DNA of 56,997 bases, taken from NCBI GenBank assembly GCA_049698775.1, contig JBAVYM010000038.1, positions 1 to 56,997 of the forward strand, read 5' to 3'. Position numbers and translations under genes: made by a program. Shown one piece after another: positions 1 through 8,588 of the stretch. The DNA is from REEB76 sp049698775. Its GTDB lineage: Bacteria; Pseudomonadota; Gammaproteobacteria; Natronospirales; REEB76. Within the stretch, counting starts at the first letter, position 1. Each line of letters starts with the position of its first letter. The notes beneath the pieces were generated by a model, which ran no database searches, was not told where the DNA came from, and was given only the letters and a program-made list of their open reading frames with translations.

Positions 1-912
1 CGCGTCAGCACGCCCTCGGCGGCGGCCATCGCCGGCGATTCGGCGCGCAACGCGGCCATCAACTCGATCGCCAGCACCGGGCACGCGTCGGCTTCCAGCG
101 GTACGCCCGTGAGCACCAGCGCGGAAACCCTGGTGCCGCTGGCGGCGTTCACCCATTACGTGCCTGGCACCACGCCGTTGTCGGTCAACCACCAAGGCCT
201 GTTCGTGGCGAGTACCCTGTCCTTCAACCTGGCCGTGGGCAAGTCGCTGAGTGACGCGGTGACCGCCATCCGCCAAGCCGAGGTTGCAATCGGCATGCCG
301 AACTCCATCCACGGCAGTTTCCAGGGAACCGCACAGGTATTTGAACAGTCGCTCTCCAGCGAACCGATCCTGATCCTGGCCGCGCTGGCCGCCGTATATA
401 TCGTGCTCGGCATCCTGTATGAAAGTTACGTGCATCCGGTCACCATCCTCTCCACGCTACCATCGGCGGGAGTCGGCGCATTGTTGGCGCTTACGATCTG
501 CCACATTCCATTCACCATCATTTCCATGATCGGGCTGATTTTGCTGATCGGGATCGTGAAAAAGAACGCCATCCTCATGATAGATTTCGCACTCGCGGCC
601 GAACGCAGTCGCAACCTTGCCCCCAAGGACGCGATCCGGGAAGCTTGTCTGCTGCGGTTCCGTCCCATCCTGATGACGACCTGCGCTGCCATGCTCGGCG
701 CCCTACCGCTCATCCTCGTTACCGGCTACGGAACCGAGCTGCGACGGCCACTGGGCGTGGCGGTCATCGGCGGTTTGCTGTTCAGCCAGTTGCTAACGCT
801 GTACACGACACCGGTCACCTATTTGTATCTGGACCGCTTGCGTCTGTGGCTGCTGCGGCGCAATCGACCGCGCACTGGTCTGCCGCCGGCCGCCGTGCAA
901 GGAGAACATTGA
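1..912 (+). CDS. RND multidrug efflux transporter, C-terminal part (5' end outside window)
   Basis: The reading frame is open from the first base, so this is the last 303 codons of a much longer protein (RND pumps are about 1,030 residues). The visible part holds the end of the periplasmic porter domain and the last transmembrane bundle, including the family-typical GIVKKNAILMIDFA and FRPILMTT stretches. RND pumps of the HAE1 class use the proton gradient to expel drugs and detergents through a periplasmic adaptor and an outer-membrane channel. The wording around PLSVNHQGLF resembles MdtB/MdtC or MuxB/MuxC more than AcrB; this is my recollection, not a search. The stop overlaps the next start (TGATG), so the channel gene is translationally coupled. 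Substrates cannot be inferred. Confidence 0.93.
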   Translation, partial: RVSTPSAAAIAGDSARNAAINSIASTGHASASSGTPVSTSAETLVPLAAFTHYVPGTTPLSVNHQGLFVASTLSFNLAVGKSLSDAVTAIRQAEVAIGMPNSIHGSFQGTAQVFEQSLSSEPILILAALAAVYIVLGILYESYVHPVTILSTLPSAGVGALLALTICHIPFTIISMIGLILLIGIVKKNAILMIDFALAAERSRNLAPKDAIREACLLRFRPILMTTCAAMLGALPLILVTGYGTELRRPLGVAVIGGLLFSQLLTLYTTPVTYLYLDRLRLWLLRRNRPRTGLPPAAVQGEH

Positions 913-2396
913 TGATCCATCGTGTGCTATTCGCAGGACTGCCGGCGCTCGCGCTGACCGCGTGCATGGTCGGCCCGAATTATCAGCGTCCCTCGGCGCC
1001 AGTACCTGCCACCTATAAGGAGCTGCAAGGCTGGAAGGTCAGCCGGCCGCGGGACAATGCTGATCGCGGAATATGGTGGTCCATTTATCAGGACCCCGAA
1101 CTGGACGAATTGGAGCGCCAGATAGATATCTCCAACCAGAACATCCAGGCGGCGGCGGCAGCCTATCTGCAAGCGAGCGCTCTGGCGCGGGAAGCGCGCT
1201 CCAGCCTGTTCCCCAGCGTTTCCCTTGGCCTCGGCGCCACCCGTCAAGCCAGCAGTCGCGGGGGTGCTTCCGCCGGAACCACCGGCGCCGGCGGCAACAC
1301 CATCACGAATTCCAGCTCCGGTCCGCAAACCAGCTACAACCTGGAAAGCAGCGCCAGTTGGGATCTGGACCTGTGGGGGAAAATCCGGCGCGGCGAGGAA
1401 AGTGCAGTGGCCAACGCCCAGGCGAGCGCTGCGGAACTTGCCTCCGCCCGCCTGTCGGCGCAGGCCAGTCTCGCCACCAATTATTTCAACCTGCGCGCGG
1501 CGGATCAATTGCAACACTTATTGGACAAAGCCGTGGATGCCTACAAGGAATCCCTGCGCATCACGCATAATCAGTATGCCGCCGGTGTCGCGACCCGACT
1601 GGATGTCATCACGGCCCAGACTCAATTGCAGGCCGCGCAAGCGCAAGCCATCAACGTAGGCGTGCAACGCGCCATTTATGAGCACGCCATCGCTGTGCTC
1701 ATCGGCAAGCCGCCAGCCGAATTTGCCCTTGCTCCAGGCGAGCTGACAGCCACGGTGCCCAAGGTACCGGTAGCGGTGCCCTCGACGCTGCTCGAACGCC
1801 GCCCGGACATCGCCGCGGCCGAACGACAAATGGTGGCCGCGAATGCGCAGATCGGCGTCGCAGACGCCGCTTTTTATCCGGATATCAGCCTGTCCGCCCT
1901 GCTGGGATTCGTGGGTAGTCCACTCGCCACGCTGGTGTCCACCTCCAACCGGGTGTGGTCGCTGGGCGCGGCCGCCAGCGAAAACCTGTTCAACGGCGGA
2001 GAAAACAGCGCAGCGGTCAGCGCCGCCGAAGCGGCCTACGATGAAAGCGTTGCCAATTACCGGCAAACCGTGCTCACTGCCTTCCAGGGCGTCGAAGATC
2101 AGCTTGCCACCGTGCGCATCCTGGAACAGGAGGCGGTGGTCCAGGATTCCGCCGTACAGGCCGCCGGCCAGGCCGTGCAAATCTCGCTGAACCAGTATCG
2201 CGCCGGCACGGTCACGTATACGACTGTGGTCACCGCTCAAGCGACGTTGCTGGCTGATCAGCAACAATCACTAACGATCCAACAGAACCGGCTGGTGGCG
2301 AGCGTCACGCTGATCGAGGACTTGGGCGGCGGCTGGACAGCCGCACAACTCCCAACTCCGGAGGATGTAAAGAAGGGGAAAGCAGGCGATCAATGA
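912..2396 (+). CDS. NodT/OprM-family outer-membrane efflux lipoprotein
   Basis: The 494-residue product fits the usual 460-500 residues of outer-membrane factors. It starts with a lipoprotein signal peptide ending in the lipobox LTAC, followed by MVGPNYQRP, which is nearly universal in NodT/OprM proteins. Two repeated helical modules follow (for example YFNLRAADQLQHLLDKA and, in the second half, LLERRPDIAAAERQMVAAN), as expected for a trimeric TolC-like channel. The start overlaps the stop of the RND gene and has GGAGAACATTG just upstream, so I chose this ATG over a longer open frame that lacks a lipobox. It should form the exit duct of the upstream pump. The adaptor gene must lie before the window. 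Confidence 0.94.
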   Translation: MIHRVLFAGLPALALTACMVGPNYQRPSAPVPATYKELQGWKVSRPRDNADRGIWWSIYQDPELDELERQIDISNQNIQAAAAAYLQASALAREARSSLFPSVSLGLGATRQASSRGGASAGTTGAGGNTITNSSSGPQTSYNLESSASWDLDLWGKIRRGEESAVANAQASAAELASARLSAQASLATNYFNLRAADQLQHLLDKAVDAYKESLRITHNQYAAGVATRLDVITAQTQLQAAQAQAINVGVQRAIYEHAIAVLIGKPPAEFALAPGELTATVPKVPVAVPSTLLERRPDIAAAERQMVAANAQIGVADAAFYPDISLSALLGFVGSPLATLVSTSNRVWSLGAAASENLFNGGENSAAVSAAEAAYDESVANYRQTVLTAFQGVEDQLATVRILEQEAVVQDSAVQAAGQAVQISLNQYRAGTVTYTTVVTAQATLLADQQQSLTIQQNRLVASVTLIEDLGGGWTAAQLPTPEDVKKGKAGDQ

Positions 2397-2464
2397 AAAA
2401 TGGATGGTGCGCGATCACTCATTTGGTGGCAACAATCGGCCACGGCAAAGATAAAGAAATTTAA

Positions 2465-2819
2465 GGAGTCGGCCTGTAAGCCGGGTTCTGTCGTGGACGA
2501 CCATTCATCTGGGACGCGCGTCACCGCGCGCCTCTAGCGGCCTACCCGGAAGCCATGCGGACCGCACGCGCGGGTTGCCCCGCTGCTTCCCTATTTGACC
2601 TTGCTCCGGATGGGGTTTTCCGTGCCGCGGACGGTTGCCCGCCGCGCGGTGCGCTCTTACCGCACCTTTTCACCCTTGCCTGTGCCTTGCGGCCATCGGC
2701 GGTGTGTTTTCTGTGGCACTGTCCGTGGGCTCGCGCCCCCCAGGCGTTACCTGGCATCCTGTCCTGTGGAGCCCGGACTTTCCTCCGCGCTCACGCACGG
2801 CGGCCGTCCGGCCGACTCC
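2465..2819 (-). ncRNA. rnpB: RNase P RNA (bacterial type A)
   Basis: Read on the minus strand, the sequence has the bacterial RNase P RNA landmarks: GAGGAAAGTCCGGGCTCC near the 5' end, then CCAGGTAACGCCTGG, then AGGGTGAAAAGGTGCGGTAAG in the middle, and AGATGAATGG followed by CACGACAGAACCCGGCTTA near the 3' end. The 5' GGAGTCGGCC pairs perfectly with the terminal GGCCGACTCC to form the 10-bp P1 helix, which sets both ends. Length is about 355 nt, normal for type A. The RNA is the catalytic subunit that trims tRNA 5' leaders. It lies downstream of rsmI on the same strand. Confidence 0.97.
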
Positions 2820-2825
2820 GCGTAC

Positions 2826-2831
2826 ATGATA
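2826..2831 (-). promoter_or_regulatory. Possible -10 box of rnpB
   Basis: On the minus strand TATCAT lies six bases before the inferred first nucleotide of the RNase P RNA, a good match to the TATAAT -10 box. No convincing -35 box is seen 17 bases further up, so the call is tentative. Confidence 0.4.
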
Positions 2832-2904
2832 CCGGAGAAGGCGCATGCATGGCCCTACCCTGGCTAAATTGCCATCGCGTGCAATGTGACGTCGAAATGA
2901 AGAA

Positions 2905-3759
2905 CTATTTCCGCGACGAGAGTCCCAGGGCTTTTTTGTAGAGCGCATTCCTCTTTACACCGGTGATCCGTGCCGCCAGTGCCGCCGCCTGTTTGACGGG
3001 CAGCTCTTGCAACAAGATGCGCAACACAAACTCTGCATCCAGGGTCATCATGGACGTTTCCGAAGCGGGCGCACCGGCCACCGTCAACACCACTTCACCT
3101 TTGCACGCATCCGGATCCGATTTCACCCAAGCCGCAAGTTCCGCCAGCGTCGCTTCACGCACGGTCTCATGCAATTTCGTGAGTTCACGCGCGATCACGG
3201 CCGGTCGCTGGCCGCTGAACACCTGCGCCATATCGGCCAGTGAATCTTCCAGGCGATGTACAGACTCGTAGAAAATCAGCGTGCGCGCCTCGCCGGCAAG
3301 CTCCGCAAGCCGTGCGCGCCGCGCCGCGGCCTTTTGCGGCAGGAATCCCTCAAACACGAAGCGGTCGGTGGGCAAGCCGCTCACGGACAGGGCCGCAATC
3401 AACGCACTCGGTCCCGGCACCGGTGTCACGCCAATCCCGGCCTTGCGGGCCGCACGCACCAAGTTGAAACCGGGATCGCTGATGAGCGGCGTGCCGGCAT
3501 CCGACACCAGCGCCACGGATTGACCGGCCAGCAGTTTCTCGATCAATCCAGGCGTGCGTTGCGCTTCATTGTGGTCATGCAGCGACAGCAAGGGCGTGTG
3601 GATGCCGAAGTGATTGAGCAATACCGCCGTGTGGCGCGTGTCCTCGGCCGCGATCAAATCCACCTCGGCCAGAGTCTGTTGCGCCCGCAGCGAAAGATCG
3701 TCCAGATTGCCAATGGGCGTCGCCACCACATAAAGCGTGCCTGTGTTTCCTCCCGCCAT
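2905..3759 (-). CDS. rsmI: 16S rRNA (cytidine1402-2'-O)-methyltransferase RsmI
   Basis: A 284-residue tetrapyrrole-methylase-fold protein that 2'-O-methylates C1402 in the 16S rRNA P site using S-adenosylmethionine. Near the N-terminus it has LYVVATPIGNLDDLSLRA, then AAEDTRHTAVLL and VALVSDAGTPLISDPG, all RsmI hallmarks; length equals that of E. coli RsmI. I start at the ATG giving MAGGNTGTLYV, which has GGGGAG eight bases upstream. A longer frame opening 15 codons earlier has no ribosome site. It is divergent from lpoA (83 bp between starts) and upstream of rnpB, an arrangement conserved in many gammaproteobacteria. Confidence 0.96.
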   Translation of the reverse strand: MAGGNTGTLYVVATPIGNLDDLSLRAQQTLAEVDLIAAEDTRHTAVLLNHFGIHTPLLSLHDHNEAQRTPGLIEKLLAGQSVALVSDAGTPLISDPGFNLVRAARKAGIGVTPVPGPSALIAALSVSGLPTDRFVFEGFLPQKAAARRARLAELAGEARTLIFYESVHRLEDSLADMAQVFSGQRPAVIARELTKLHETVREATLAELAAWVKSDPDACKGEVVLTVAGAPASETSMMTLDAEFVLRILLQELPVKQAAALAARITGVKRNALYKKALGLSSRK

Positions 3760-3842
3760 GCGGCTCCCCGTGATTTTCCGTGGACTGCCGATTAAAGGTA
3801 TCATTTATGGCACCGCCCGTGCCGCACTGAAAGCCAAAATCC

Positions 3843-5750
3843 ATGCAAGGCAACCTGCCCGGTTCGATTCGACGTGTCTGCCTGCTGGCCCTGCTTCTCG
3901 GCCTGCTTGCAGGATGCGCCGTCACACCGACGCGCCAAGCCCCGCAAGGCAAGGCCGCACAGGCTGCGCAGTTGGAACAAGCAGGAAAATTCGCCGACGC
4001 GGCGCAGATTTACACCAGCCTTGCCGCCACGGTCCAGGACGTGTCGCGCAACGAATATCTGGTGAGCGCCGCGGAAGACTGGTGGCAAGCCCACGAAAGC
4101 CGGCAAGCCTGGACGCTGCTGGGTCAAGTGCAGGAACAAACCCTGTATCCGGCGCTGAACGCGCGGGTCGAATTGCTCAAGGCCGAGATGGATTTCGCCG
4201 CCCAACAATCGCAGGCCGCGCTTGCACATTTGAATTTCTCGCTGGCGTCGCTGCCCGACGAGCTGAAAGCCAGGACACTGCTGCTGCGCGCGCAGGTGCA
4301 CGTGGCGCTCAATGACACCATCACCGCGGTGGAAGACCTGAGCGAACGGGAAAATTATCTCGCGAACAACAGCGCCGCCGTCCACGACAACCATCAGCGC
4401 ATCTGGGAAATTATCACGCAGAGTCATGCGCCGCTCAATATCCTGGCGTTGCCGAAAACCATCTCGGCGACGGTGCGTGGTTGGCTAGTGCTGGGCAACA
4501 TCACGCGCAACATCTGGCAGCAGCCAAAGAACCTGTTGCAGCAGTTGCAGGCCTGGCAGGCGGAATTCCCCGATCATCCCGCCGATCAGGACATCGTTCC
4601 GGAATTGATCGCAAAACAACAAGCCTTCGCTACCTATCCGGCGCGTATTGCGGTGCTGTTGCCTTTATCGGGTCCGTATCAGTCAGTTGCCGATGCGGTG
4701 CGTGACGGGTTATTTACGGCATACTTTCAAGTGTCAAACAACGGCAGCGCGCCGGTGGTGACACTTTACGATGCCGGCGGCACCGCCGCCGGCGCCCAGA
4801 CCGCGTACCGGCAGGCGGTGGCCGCGGGCGCGGATATCGTGGTAGGTCCGCTCATCAAAAATGCCGTGAGCGGCATCGCCGCGTTGGGTTCACTGCCGGT
4901 GCCGGTGCTGGCACTCAATACACTCGACACCACTCAAACTATACCTACGAACCTGTTCCAATTCGGTCTGCCGCCTGAGGATGAAGCCGCGCAAGTGGCG
5001 GATCGCCTGATCGCACAAGGCCTGATGTACGGCGTCGCGCTGGTGCCGCAGGGCGATTGGGGTACGCGCGTACTCAACGCGTTTTCCGCGCGCTACACGC
5101 AACTCGGCGGCATCCTGCTGGGCAGTCAGACGTATCCGCCCGGCGCCAGTGATTTTTCGGTGTCCATCACGCGCCTGCTGAACCTGAACCAGAGCCAGTA
5201 CCGTGAGGAGCAACTGGCCGCGTTTCTGGGCACCAACCTGCAGTTTGAAGCGCGCCGCCGCCAGGACATCCAGTTCATTTTTCTCGCGGCGAACTCCACC
5301 GATGCCAAACTGATCCGTCCGCAGCTGCGTTTCTACCACGCCATCAATGTGCCGGTGTATTCCACCTCGCAGGTGTACCAGCCCGGCGAACCGGCTGATG
5401 ACGATTTCGATGGCATCAACTTTGACGACATGCCCTGGACGCTGGAATCCAGCGGCGCGGCGGCCAATACCCGTGCCAGTGTTGCAAGCCTGTGGCCCAA
5501 TAATTTCTCCGGCAACAGCCGCCTGTATGCGCTGGGCTTCGACGCTTGGCGACTGGTGCCGCTGCTTTATAAAGGCAAGCCGTTCAGCATGACGGTGCAG
5601 AGCATGACCGGGCTCCTGAGCATGACATCTGACGGCCGCATTCACCGCCAACTGGATTGGGGCAGTTTCGTGAATGGCGTGCCTGTTCTGCTCGCGCCGG
5701 TCTCGCTGCTGCCCGCGAGCGTGGTGGCAGCGCCCAGTCTGCCACCGTGA
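3843..5750 (+). CDS. lpoA: Outer-membrane lipoprotein activator of PBP1A, LpoA (LppC/YraM)
   Basis: A 635-residue lipoprotein with lipobox LAGC at about residue 24. The N-terminal half is a TPR-like helical region. The C-terminal half, from about residue 270 (RIAVLLPLSGPYQSVADAVR), is a periplasmic-binding-protein-like domain, the layout of LpoA. In E. coli LpoA reaches from the outer membrane through the peptidoglycan to stimulate transpeptidation by PBP1A. Order next to divergent rsmI and before yraN-diaA matches E. coli yraLMNO exactly, which supports the assignment. The last codons overlap the yraN start. Central residues are poorly conserved between species, so function rests on architecture and context. 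Confidence 0.92.
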   Translation: MQGNLPGSIRRVCLLALLLGLLAGCAVTPTRQAPQGKAAQAAQLEQAGKFADAAQIYTSLAATVQDVSRNEYLVSAAEDWWQAHESRQAWTLLGQVQEQTLYPALNARVELLKAEMDFAAQQSQAALAHLNFSLASLPDELKARTLLLRAQVHVALNDTITAVEDLSERENYLANNSAAVHDNHQRIWEIITQSHAPLNILALPKTISATVRGWLVLGNITRNIWQQPKNLLQQLQAWQAEFPDHPADQDIVPELIAKQQAFATYPARIAVLLPLSGPYQSVADAVRDGLFTAYFQVSNNGSAPVVTLYDAGGTAAGAQTAYRQAVAAGADIVVGPLIKNAVSGIAALGSLPVPVLALNTLDTTQTIPTNLFQFGLPPEDEAAQVADRLIAQGLMYGVALVPQGDWGTRVLNAFSARYTQLGGILLGSQTYPPGASDFSVSITRLLNLNQSQYREEQLAAFLGTNLQFEARRRQDIQFIFLAANSTDAKLIRPQLRFYHAINVPVYSTSQVYQPGEPADDDFDGINFDDMPWTLESSGAAANTRASVASLWPNNFSGNSRLYALGFDAWRLVPLLYKGKPFSMTVQSMTGLLSMTSDGRIHRQLDWGSFVNGVPVLLAPVSLLPASVVAAPSLPP

Positions 5751-6121
5751 ATCTCGCGCCGCACCTTGCCGCCGGACAACGCGCCGAAGACCAGGCACTC
5801 GAGTTATTGCGCCGTGCGGGCCTCAAGCTGCTGACGCGCAACTACCGCTGCCCACAGGGCGAACTGGATCTGGTGATGGAAGACGGCGAAACCCTGGTCA
5901 TGGTTGAAGTGCGCTACCGTCTTGAGCGTGGTTTTGGCGGGGCGGCGGAAACCGTGGACCGGCGCAAGCAGGAAAAACTGCTGCGGGCGGCCCAGCACTT
6001 TCTGCAGCAGGATGCCCGTCACCGCCGCCGGCCGCTGCGCTTCGACGTGGTGGCGGTAAATGAAACCACCACTGGGGGAATTCAAACCGATTGGATCAAG
6101 GACGCTTTCCGTACCGATTAA
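5747..6121 (+). CDS. yraN: YraN (UPF0102) nuclease-fold protein
   Basis: A 124-residue protein of the UPF0102 family, which has a restriction-endonuclease-like fold and no established cellular role. The signature is visible: GQRAEDQALELLRRAGL, RNYRCPQGELDLVMEDG and LVMVEVRYR, giving the E/D and E-x-R residues at the nuclease-like core. I start at the GTG overlapping the lpoA stop (GTGA), because the homologous region begins immediately and the longer open frame runs inside lpoA. Translation is probably coupled to lpoA. Confidence 0.9.
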   Translation: MNLAPHLAAGQRAEDQALELLRRAGLKLLTRNYRCPQGELDLVMEDGETLVMVEVRYRLERGFGGAAETVDRRKQEKLLRAAQHFLQQDARHRRRPLRFDVVAVNETTTGGIQTDWIKDAFRTD

Positions 6122-6123
6122 CC

Positions 6124-6143
6124 CTGTTATAACAGCATAACAG
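6124..6143. promoter_or_regulatory. Perfect 12-bp palindrome with adjacent half-site upstream of diaA
   Basis: CTGTTATAACAG is a perfect inverted repeat directly after the yraN stop, followed at once by CATAACAG, a direct repeat of its right half. It lies about 100 bases before diaA. It could be an operator or a mere hairpin; there is no U-tract, so it is not an obvious terminator. Confidence 0.3.
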
Positions 6144-6155
6144 TAAAGTTAATGA

Positions 6156-6196
6156 CCGTTCGCGCTGAGCGTAGCCCGAAGGGCGAAGTCGAAGCG
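6156..6196. repeat. Dispersed palindromic repeat, family D copy 1
   Basis: An imperfect inverted repeat (CCGTTCGCGCTGAGCGTAGC then GAAGGGCGAAGTCGAAGCG) matching a second copy at 48194-48239. Repeats of this wording are widespread in intergenic DNA of proteobacteria. It lies between yraN and diaA. Confidence 0.7.
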
Positions 6197-6241
6197 AGTA
6201 TATTCAAGCTTGTTCAGAGTTCTTAATTTCGAGGAAGGTAG

Positions 6242-6835
6242 ATGGAACCCAACATACGCGTCACACAGCTTTTCAACGACAGCATCGCCGCCAAGCAGGC
6301 AGCACTCAAAACCCTGGTGCCGTCCATCGTGAGCGCGGCGCAACTCATGGCCAAAGCCCTGCAAGCCAAACACAAGATCATGAGCTGCGGTAACGGCGGC
6401 TCGGCGGCGGATTCCCAGCATTTTTCCGCGGAACTGCTCAATCGTTTCGAGCGTGAGCGCGCACCGCTCGCCGGCATCGCGCTCACCACCGACACCTCGA
6501 CGCTCACGTCCATCGCCAACGATTACGACTACAACGAGATATTCGCCAAACAGGTGCGCGCGCTTGGTCAGGCGGGTGACGTGCTGCTGGCGATTTCCAC
6601 CAGCGGCAACTCGCCGAACGTGATGCGCGCCATGCAAACGGCACACGAAAAAAGCGTACACATCGTGGCACTCACCGGCCGCGACGGCGGCAAGATGGCG
6701 CCGCTGTTGAAACCCCCGGACGTGGAAATCCGTGTGCCCGCAAAAGTCACCGCGCGCATCCAGGAAGTGCATCTGCTGGTGCTGCACTGCCTCTGCGATC
6801 TGATTGATGAGCAGCTCTTTGGCGCAAGCGCCTGA
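6242..6835 (+). CDS. diaA: DnaA initiator-associating protein DiaA (SIS domain)
   Basis: A 197-residue single-domain SIS protein related to phosphoheptose isomerase GmhA. Visible are CGNGGSAADSQHFSAELLNR in the N-terminal third, LTSIANDYDYNEIFAKQVRA in the middle, GDVLLAISTSGNSPNV and the C-terminal ARIQEVHLLVLHCLCDLIDE. E. coli DiaA is a homotetramer that binds DnaA and helps initiation at oriC. The lpoA-yraN-diaA order and the C-terminal wording favour DiaA over GmhA, but the intact GGSAADS and STSGNS loops leave sugar-phosphate isomerase activity possible. AAGGTAG lies just before the ATG. Confidence 0.85.
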   Translation: MEPNIRVTQLFNDSIAAKQAALKTLVPSIVSAAQLMAKALQAKHKIMSCGNGGSAADSQHFSAELLNRFERERAPLAGIALTTDTSTLTSIANDYDYNEIFAKQVRALGQAGDVLLAISTSGNSPNVMRAMQTAHEKSVHIVALTGRDGGKMAPLLKPPDVEIRVPAKVTARIQEVHLLVLHCLCDLIDEQLFGASA

Positions 6836-8237
6836 CCATTCCCGCTCCGGCGTGCCGCTCGCGAAGGATTTCCTGGCGCGGCTCGCGCGCATCGTGGGCG
6901 ATACCGACCTGCGCACCGATCCCGCCGACCGCTGGCCCTACAGCTACGATAACAGCCGCCGCCAGTCGCAGCCCGATGCCTTGGTTTTCCCTGCAAATCA
7001 CGACGAAGTGCGCGACTGCGTGCGCCTGTGCAACGAGTTCAACGTGCCGTTCCTGGCGCGCGGCCTCGGCAGCAGCACCACCGGCTCGGCGGTCCCGGTT
7101 GCGGGCGGCCTAGTGCTGGCGCTGGAGCGCATGAACCGCGTGCTGCGTTTCAGTCCCGAAGACCGCCTCATGGTGGTGGAAACCGGCATCACCAACACCG
7201 CCTCCCAGAGCAAGGCCGCGGAAGCGGGATTTTTCTGGGGACCGGCGCCCACTTCCGCCGCCTACTCCACCGTGGGCGGCAACCTCGCCTGCAACGCCGG
7301 CGGCCCGAGCACGGTGAAATACGGCACGCCGCGCGACAACGTGCTGGGCCTGCGCCTCGTCACCGGCGCGGGCGAGGAACTGCGCACCGGCGTGTTCACC
7401 AGCAAGGGCGTCATGGGCTACGACCTGACGCGCCTCGTGATCGGCTCGGAGGGCACGCTCGCCGTTATCACCGAGGCCACGCTCAAGCTCACGCCCAAAC
7501 CGGAAACCGTGCGCACGCTGCGCGCCGTGTATTCCAACATGCGCGCGGCCGCGGCGGCCGTGTCGCGCATCATGGCGCAGCCGGTCACGCCCTGCGCGCT
7601 GGAATTCATGGACCACGCCTCCATCGAGATGATCCGTAGCTACGCGCAAACCGACCTGCCGCACGGCGCCGGCGCGCTGCTGCTGATCGAGGTGGATGGC
7701 TTGGCCTCCCAGATCGAAACCGGCGTGGCCGCCGTCGAAGCCGCCGCACGCGGTGAGGGGCTGGTGGAAATGCGCGCCGCACGCGACAAACAGGAAACCG
7801 AAGCGCTGTGGGTCGCGCGCAAGGCGCTCTCACCCGCGCTGCGCAAGATTGCACCGAAGAAAATCAACGAGGACATCGCCGTGCCAGTGTCGCGCATGGC
7901 GGAACTGATTTCAGGTTTGCAGGCGATCTCGAAGCGTTACAGCATCACCAATGTGAACTTTGGCCATGCCGGCAACGGCAACATCCACGTCAACCTGCTG
8001 GTGGACCCCGACGACGCCGCGCAGATGCAACGCGCCGAACCCTGCCTGCGCGAAGTCTTCGAACTGGTGCTGTCGCTCGACGGCACGCTCTCGGGCGAAC
8101 ACGGCGTGGGCCTCGAAAAACGCCCGTTCATGTCGCTGGAATTCAACCCGGTGCAACTGGACATCATGCGCCGCATCAAACTGCAGTTTGATCCGAAAGG
8201 CTTGCTGAATCCAGGGAAATTGCTGCCGGAAAGTTGA
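6807..8237 (+). CDS. FAD-linked oxidase of the GlcD / D-lactate dehydrogenase family
   Basis: A 476-residue flavoprotein with an N-terminal PCMH-type FAD domain (FPANHDEVRDCVRLCNEF, GLGSSTTGSAVPVAGG, then STVGGNLACNAGGPSTVKYG) and a C-terminal FAD-oxidase type 4 domain ending in NFGHAGNGNIHVNLL and SGEHGVGLEKR, which carry the His and Glu residues typical of GlcD and D-lactate dehydrogenases. It should oxidise a 2-hydroxy acid to a 2-oxo acid; whether glycolate, D-lactate or another is not decidable. No glcE or glcF partner is nearby, which argues against a glycolate oxidase complex. The start lies inside the end of diaA (29-base overlap) and has no clear ribosome site; a TTG one codon earlier is an alternative. 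Confidence 0.88.
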   Translation: MSSSLAQAPDHSRSGVPLAKDFLARLARIVGDTDLRTDPADRWPYSYDNSRRQSQPDALVFPANHDEVRDCVRLCNEFNVPFLARGLGSSTTGSAVPVAGGLVLALERMNRVLRFSPEDRLMVVETGITNTASQSKAAEAGFFWGPAPTSAAYSTVGGNLACNAGGPSTVKYGTPRDNVLGLRLVTGAGEELRTGVFTSKGVMGYDLTRLVIGSEGTLAVITEATLKLTPKPETVRTLRAVYSNMRAAAAAVSRIMAQPVTPCALEFMDHASIEMIRSYAQTDLPHGAGALLLIEVDGLASQIETGVAAVEAAARGEGLVEMRAARDKQETEALWVARKALSPALRKIAPKKINEDIAVPVSRMAELISGLQAISKRYSITNVNFGHAGNGNIHVNLLVDPDDAAQMQRAEPCLREVFELVLSLDGTLSGEHGVGLEKRPFMSLEFNPVQLDIMRRIKLQFDPKGLLNPGKLLPES

Positions 8238-8288
8238 TTTTGTGGGGGCGGCCCCCGGCCGCGATTCCCAAATGCGTTGATTACATTT

Positions 8289-8321
8289 GTTGGGGTTCGC
8301 TGCGCTCACCCCAACCTACAC
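8289..8321 (-). repeat. REP element A1 (left arm of a perfect inverted pair)
   Basis: A 33-bp REP unit with a TTGGGGT/ACCCCAA stem and a GTAGG-type tail. It is the exact reverse complement of 8589-8621, with which it frames the small gene at 8368-8541. Confidence 0.88.
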
Positions 8322-8325
8322 GCAT

Positions 8326-8352
8326 TGTAAAAGTACAGGACGGACTTTTACA
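8326..8352 (-). terminator. Terminator-like hairpin after the 57-codon gene
   Basis: TGTAAAAGT and ACTTTTACA form a perfect 9-bp stem with a 9-base loop, starting 15 bases past the stop of the small minus-strand gene. There is no clear U-tract outside the stem, so termination is only suggested. Confidence 0.45.
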
Positions 8353-8367
8353 GATGCCACTCAACAT

Positions 8368-8541
8368 CTATCTATTTGGGACACTAAAAATTGCAAGTCT
8401 TTTGCCCCCAAAATTCATTGTGTCAATCAAAGTTCCTTTAAATTTACGATGCTTTCCTTTGGTGGCGATAAGCCTCCATCCTGTTCCAGGCGTCATTTTC
8501 TTGCCTTTAGCCGGATTCTTACTCGCTTTCTTTGTACTCAT
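8368..8541 (-). CDS. Small basic protein (57 aa) inside an inverted-REP cassette
   Basis: A 57-residue product read from an ATG with a textbook AGGAGG ribosome site six bases upstream. The N-terminal 16 residues are Lys/Ser/Ala-rich (MSTKKASKNPAKGKKM). The rest looks like a short strand-rich domain (GWRLIATKGKHRKFKGT, then GGKRLAIFSVPNR at the end). No membrane segment, cysteine or catalytic motif is seen; the high positive charge suggests nucleic-acid or ribosome binding, which is inference. The gene is visibly more AT-rich than its neighbours and lies alone between two perfectly inverted REP units, with a hairpin after its stop. I do not recognise a named family. Confidence 0.7.
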   Translation of the reverse strand: MSTKKASKNPAKGKKMTPGTGWRLIATKGKHRKFKGTLIDTMNFGGKRLAIFSVPNR

Positions 8542-8588
8542 GATTTACCTCCTAACGATCATGTGTGCGTCGTACCTGTGTTAAGCCC

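Noticed and set aside
645..911. Upstream extension of the NodT gene
   Set aside because: It overlaps the RND gene in another frame; the lipobox signal peptide begins at the ATG at 912, which has a ribosome site.
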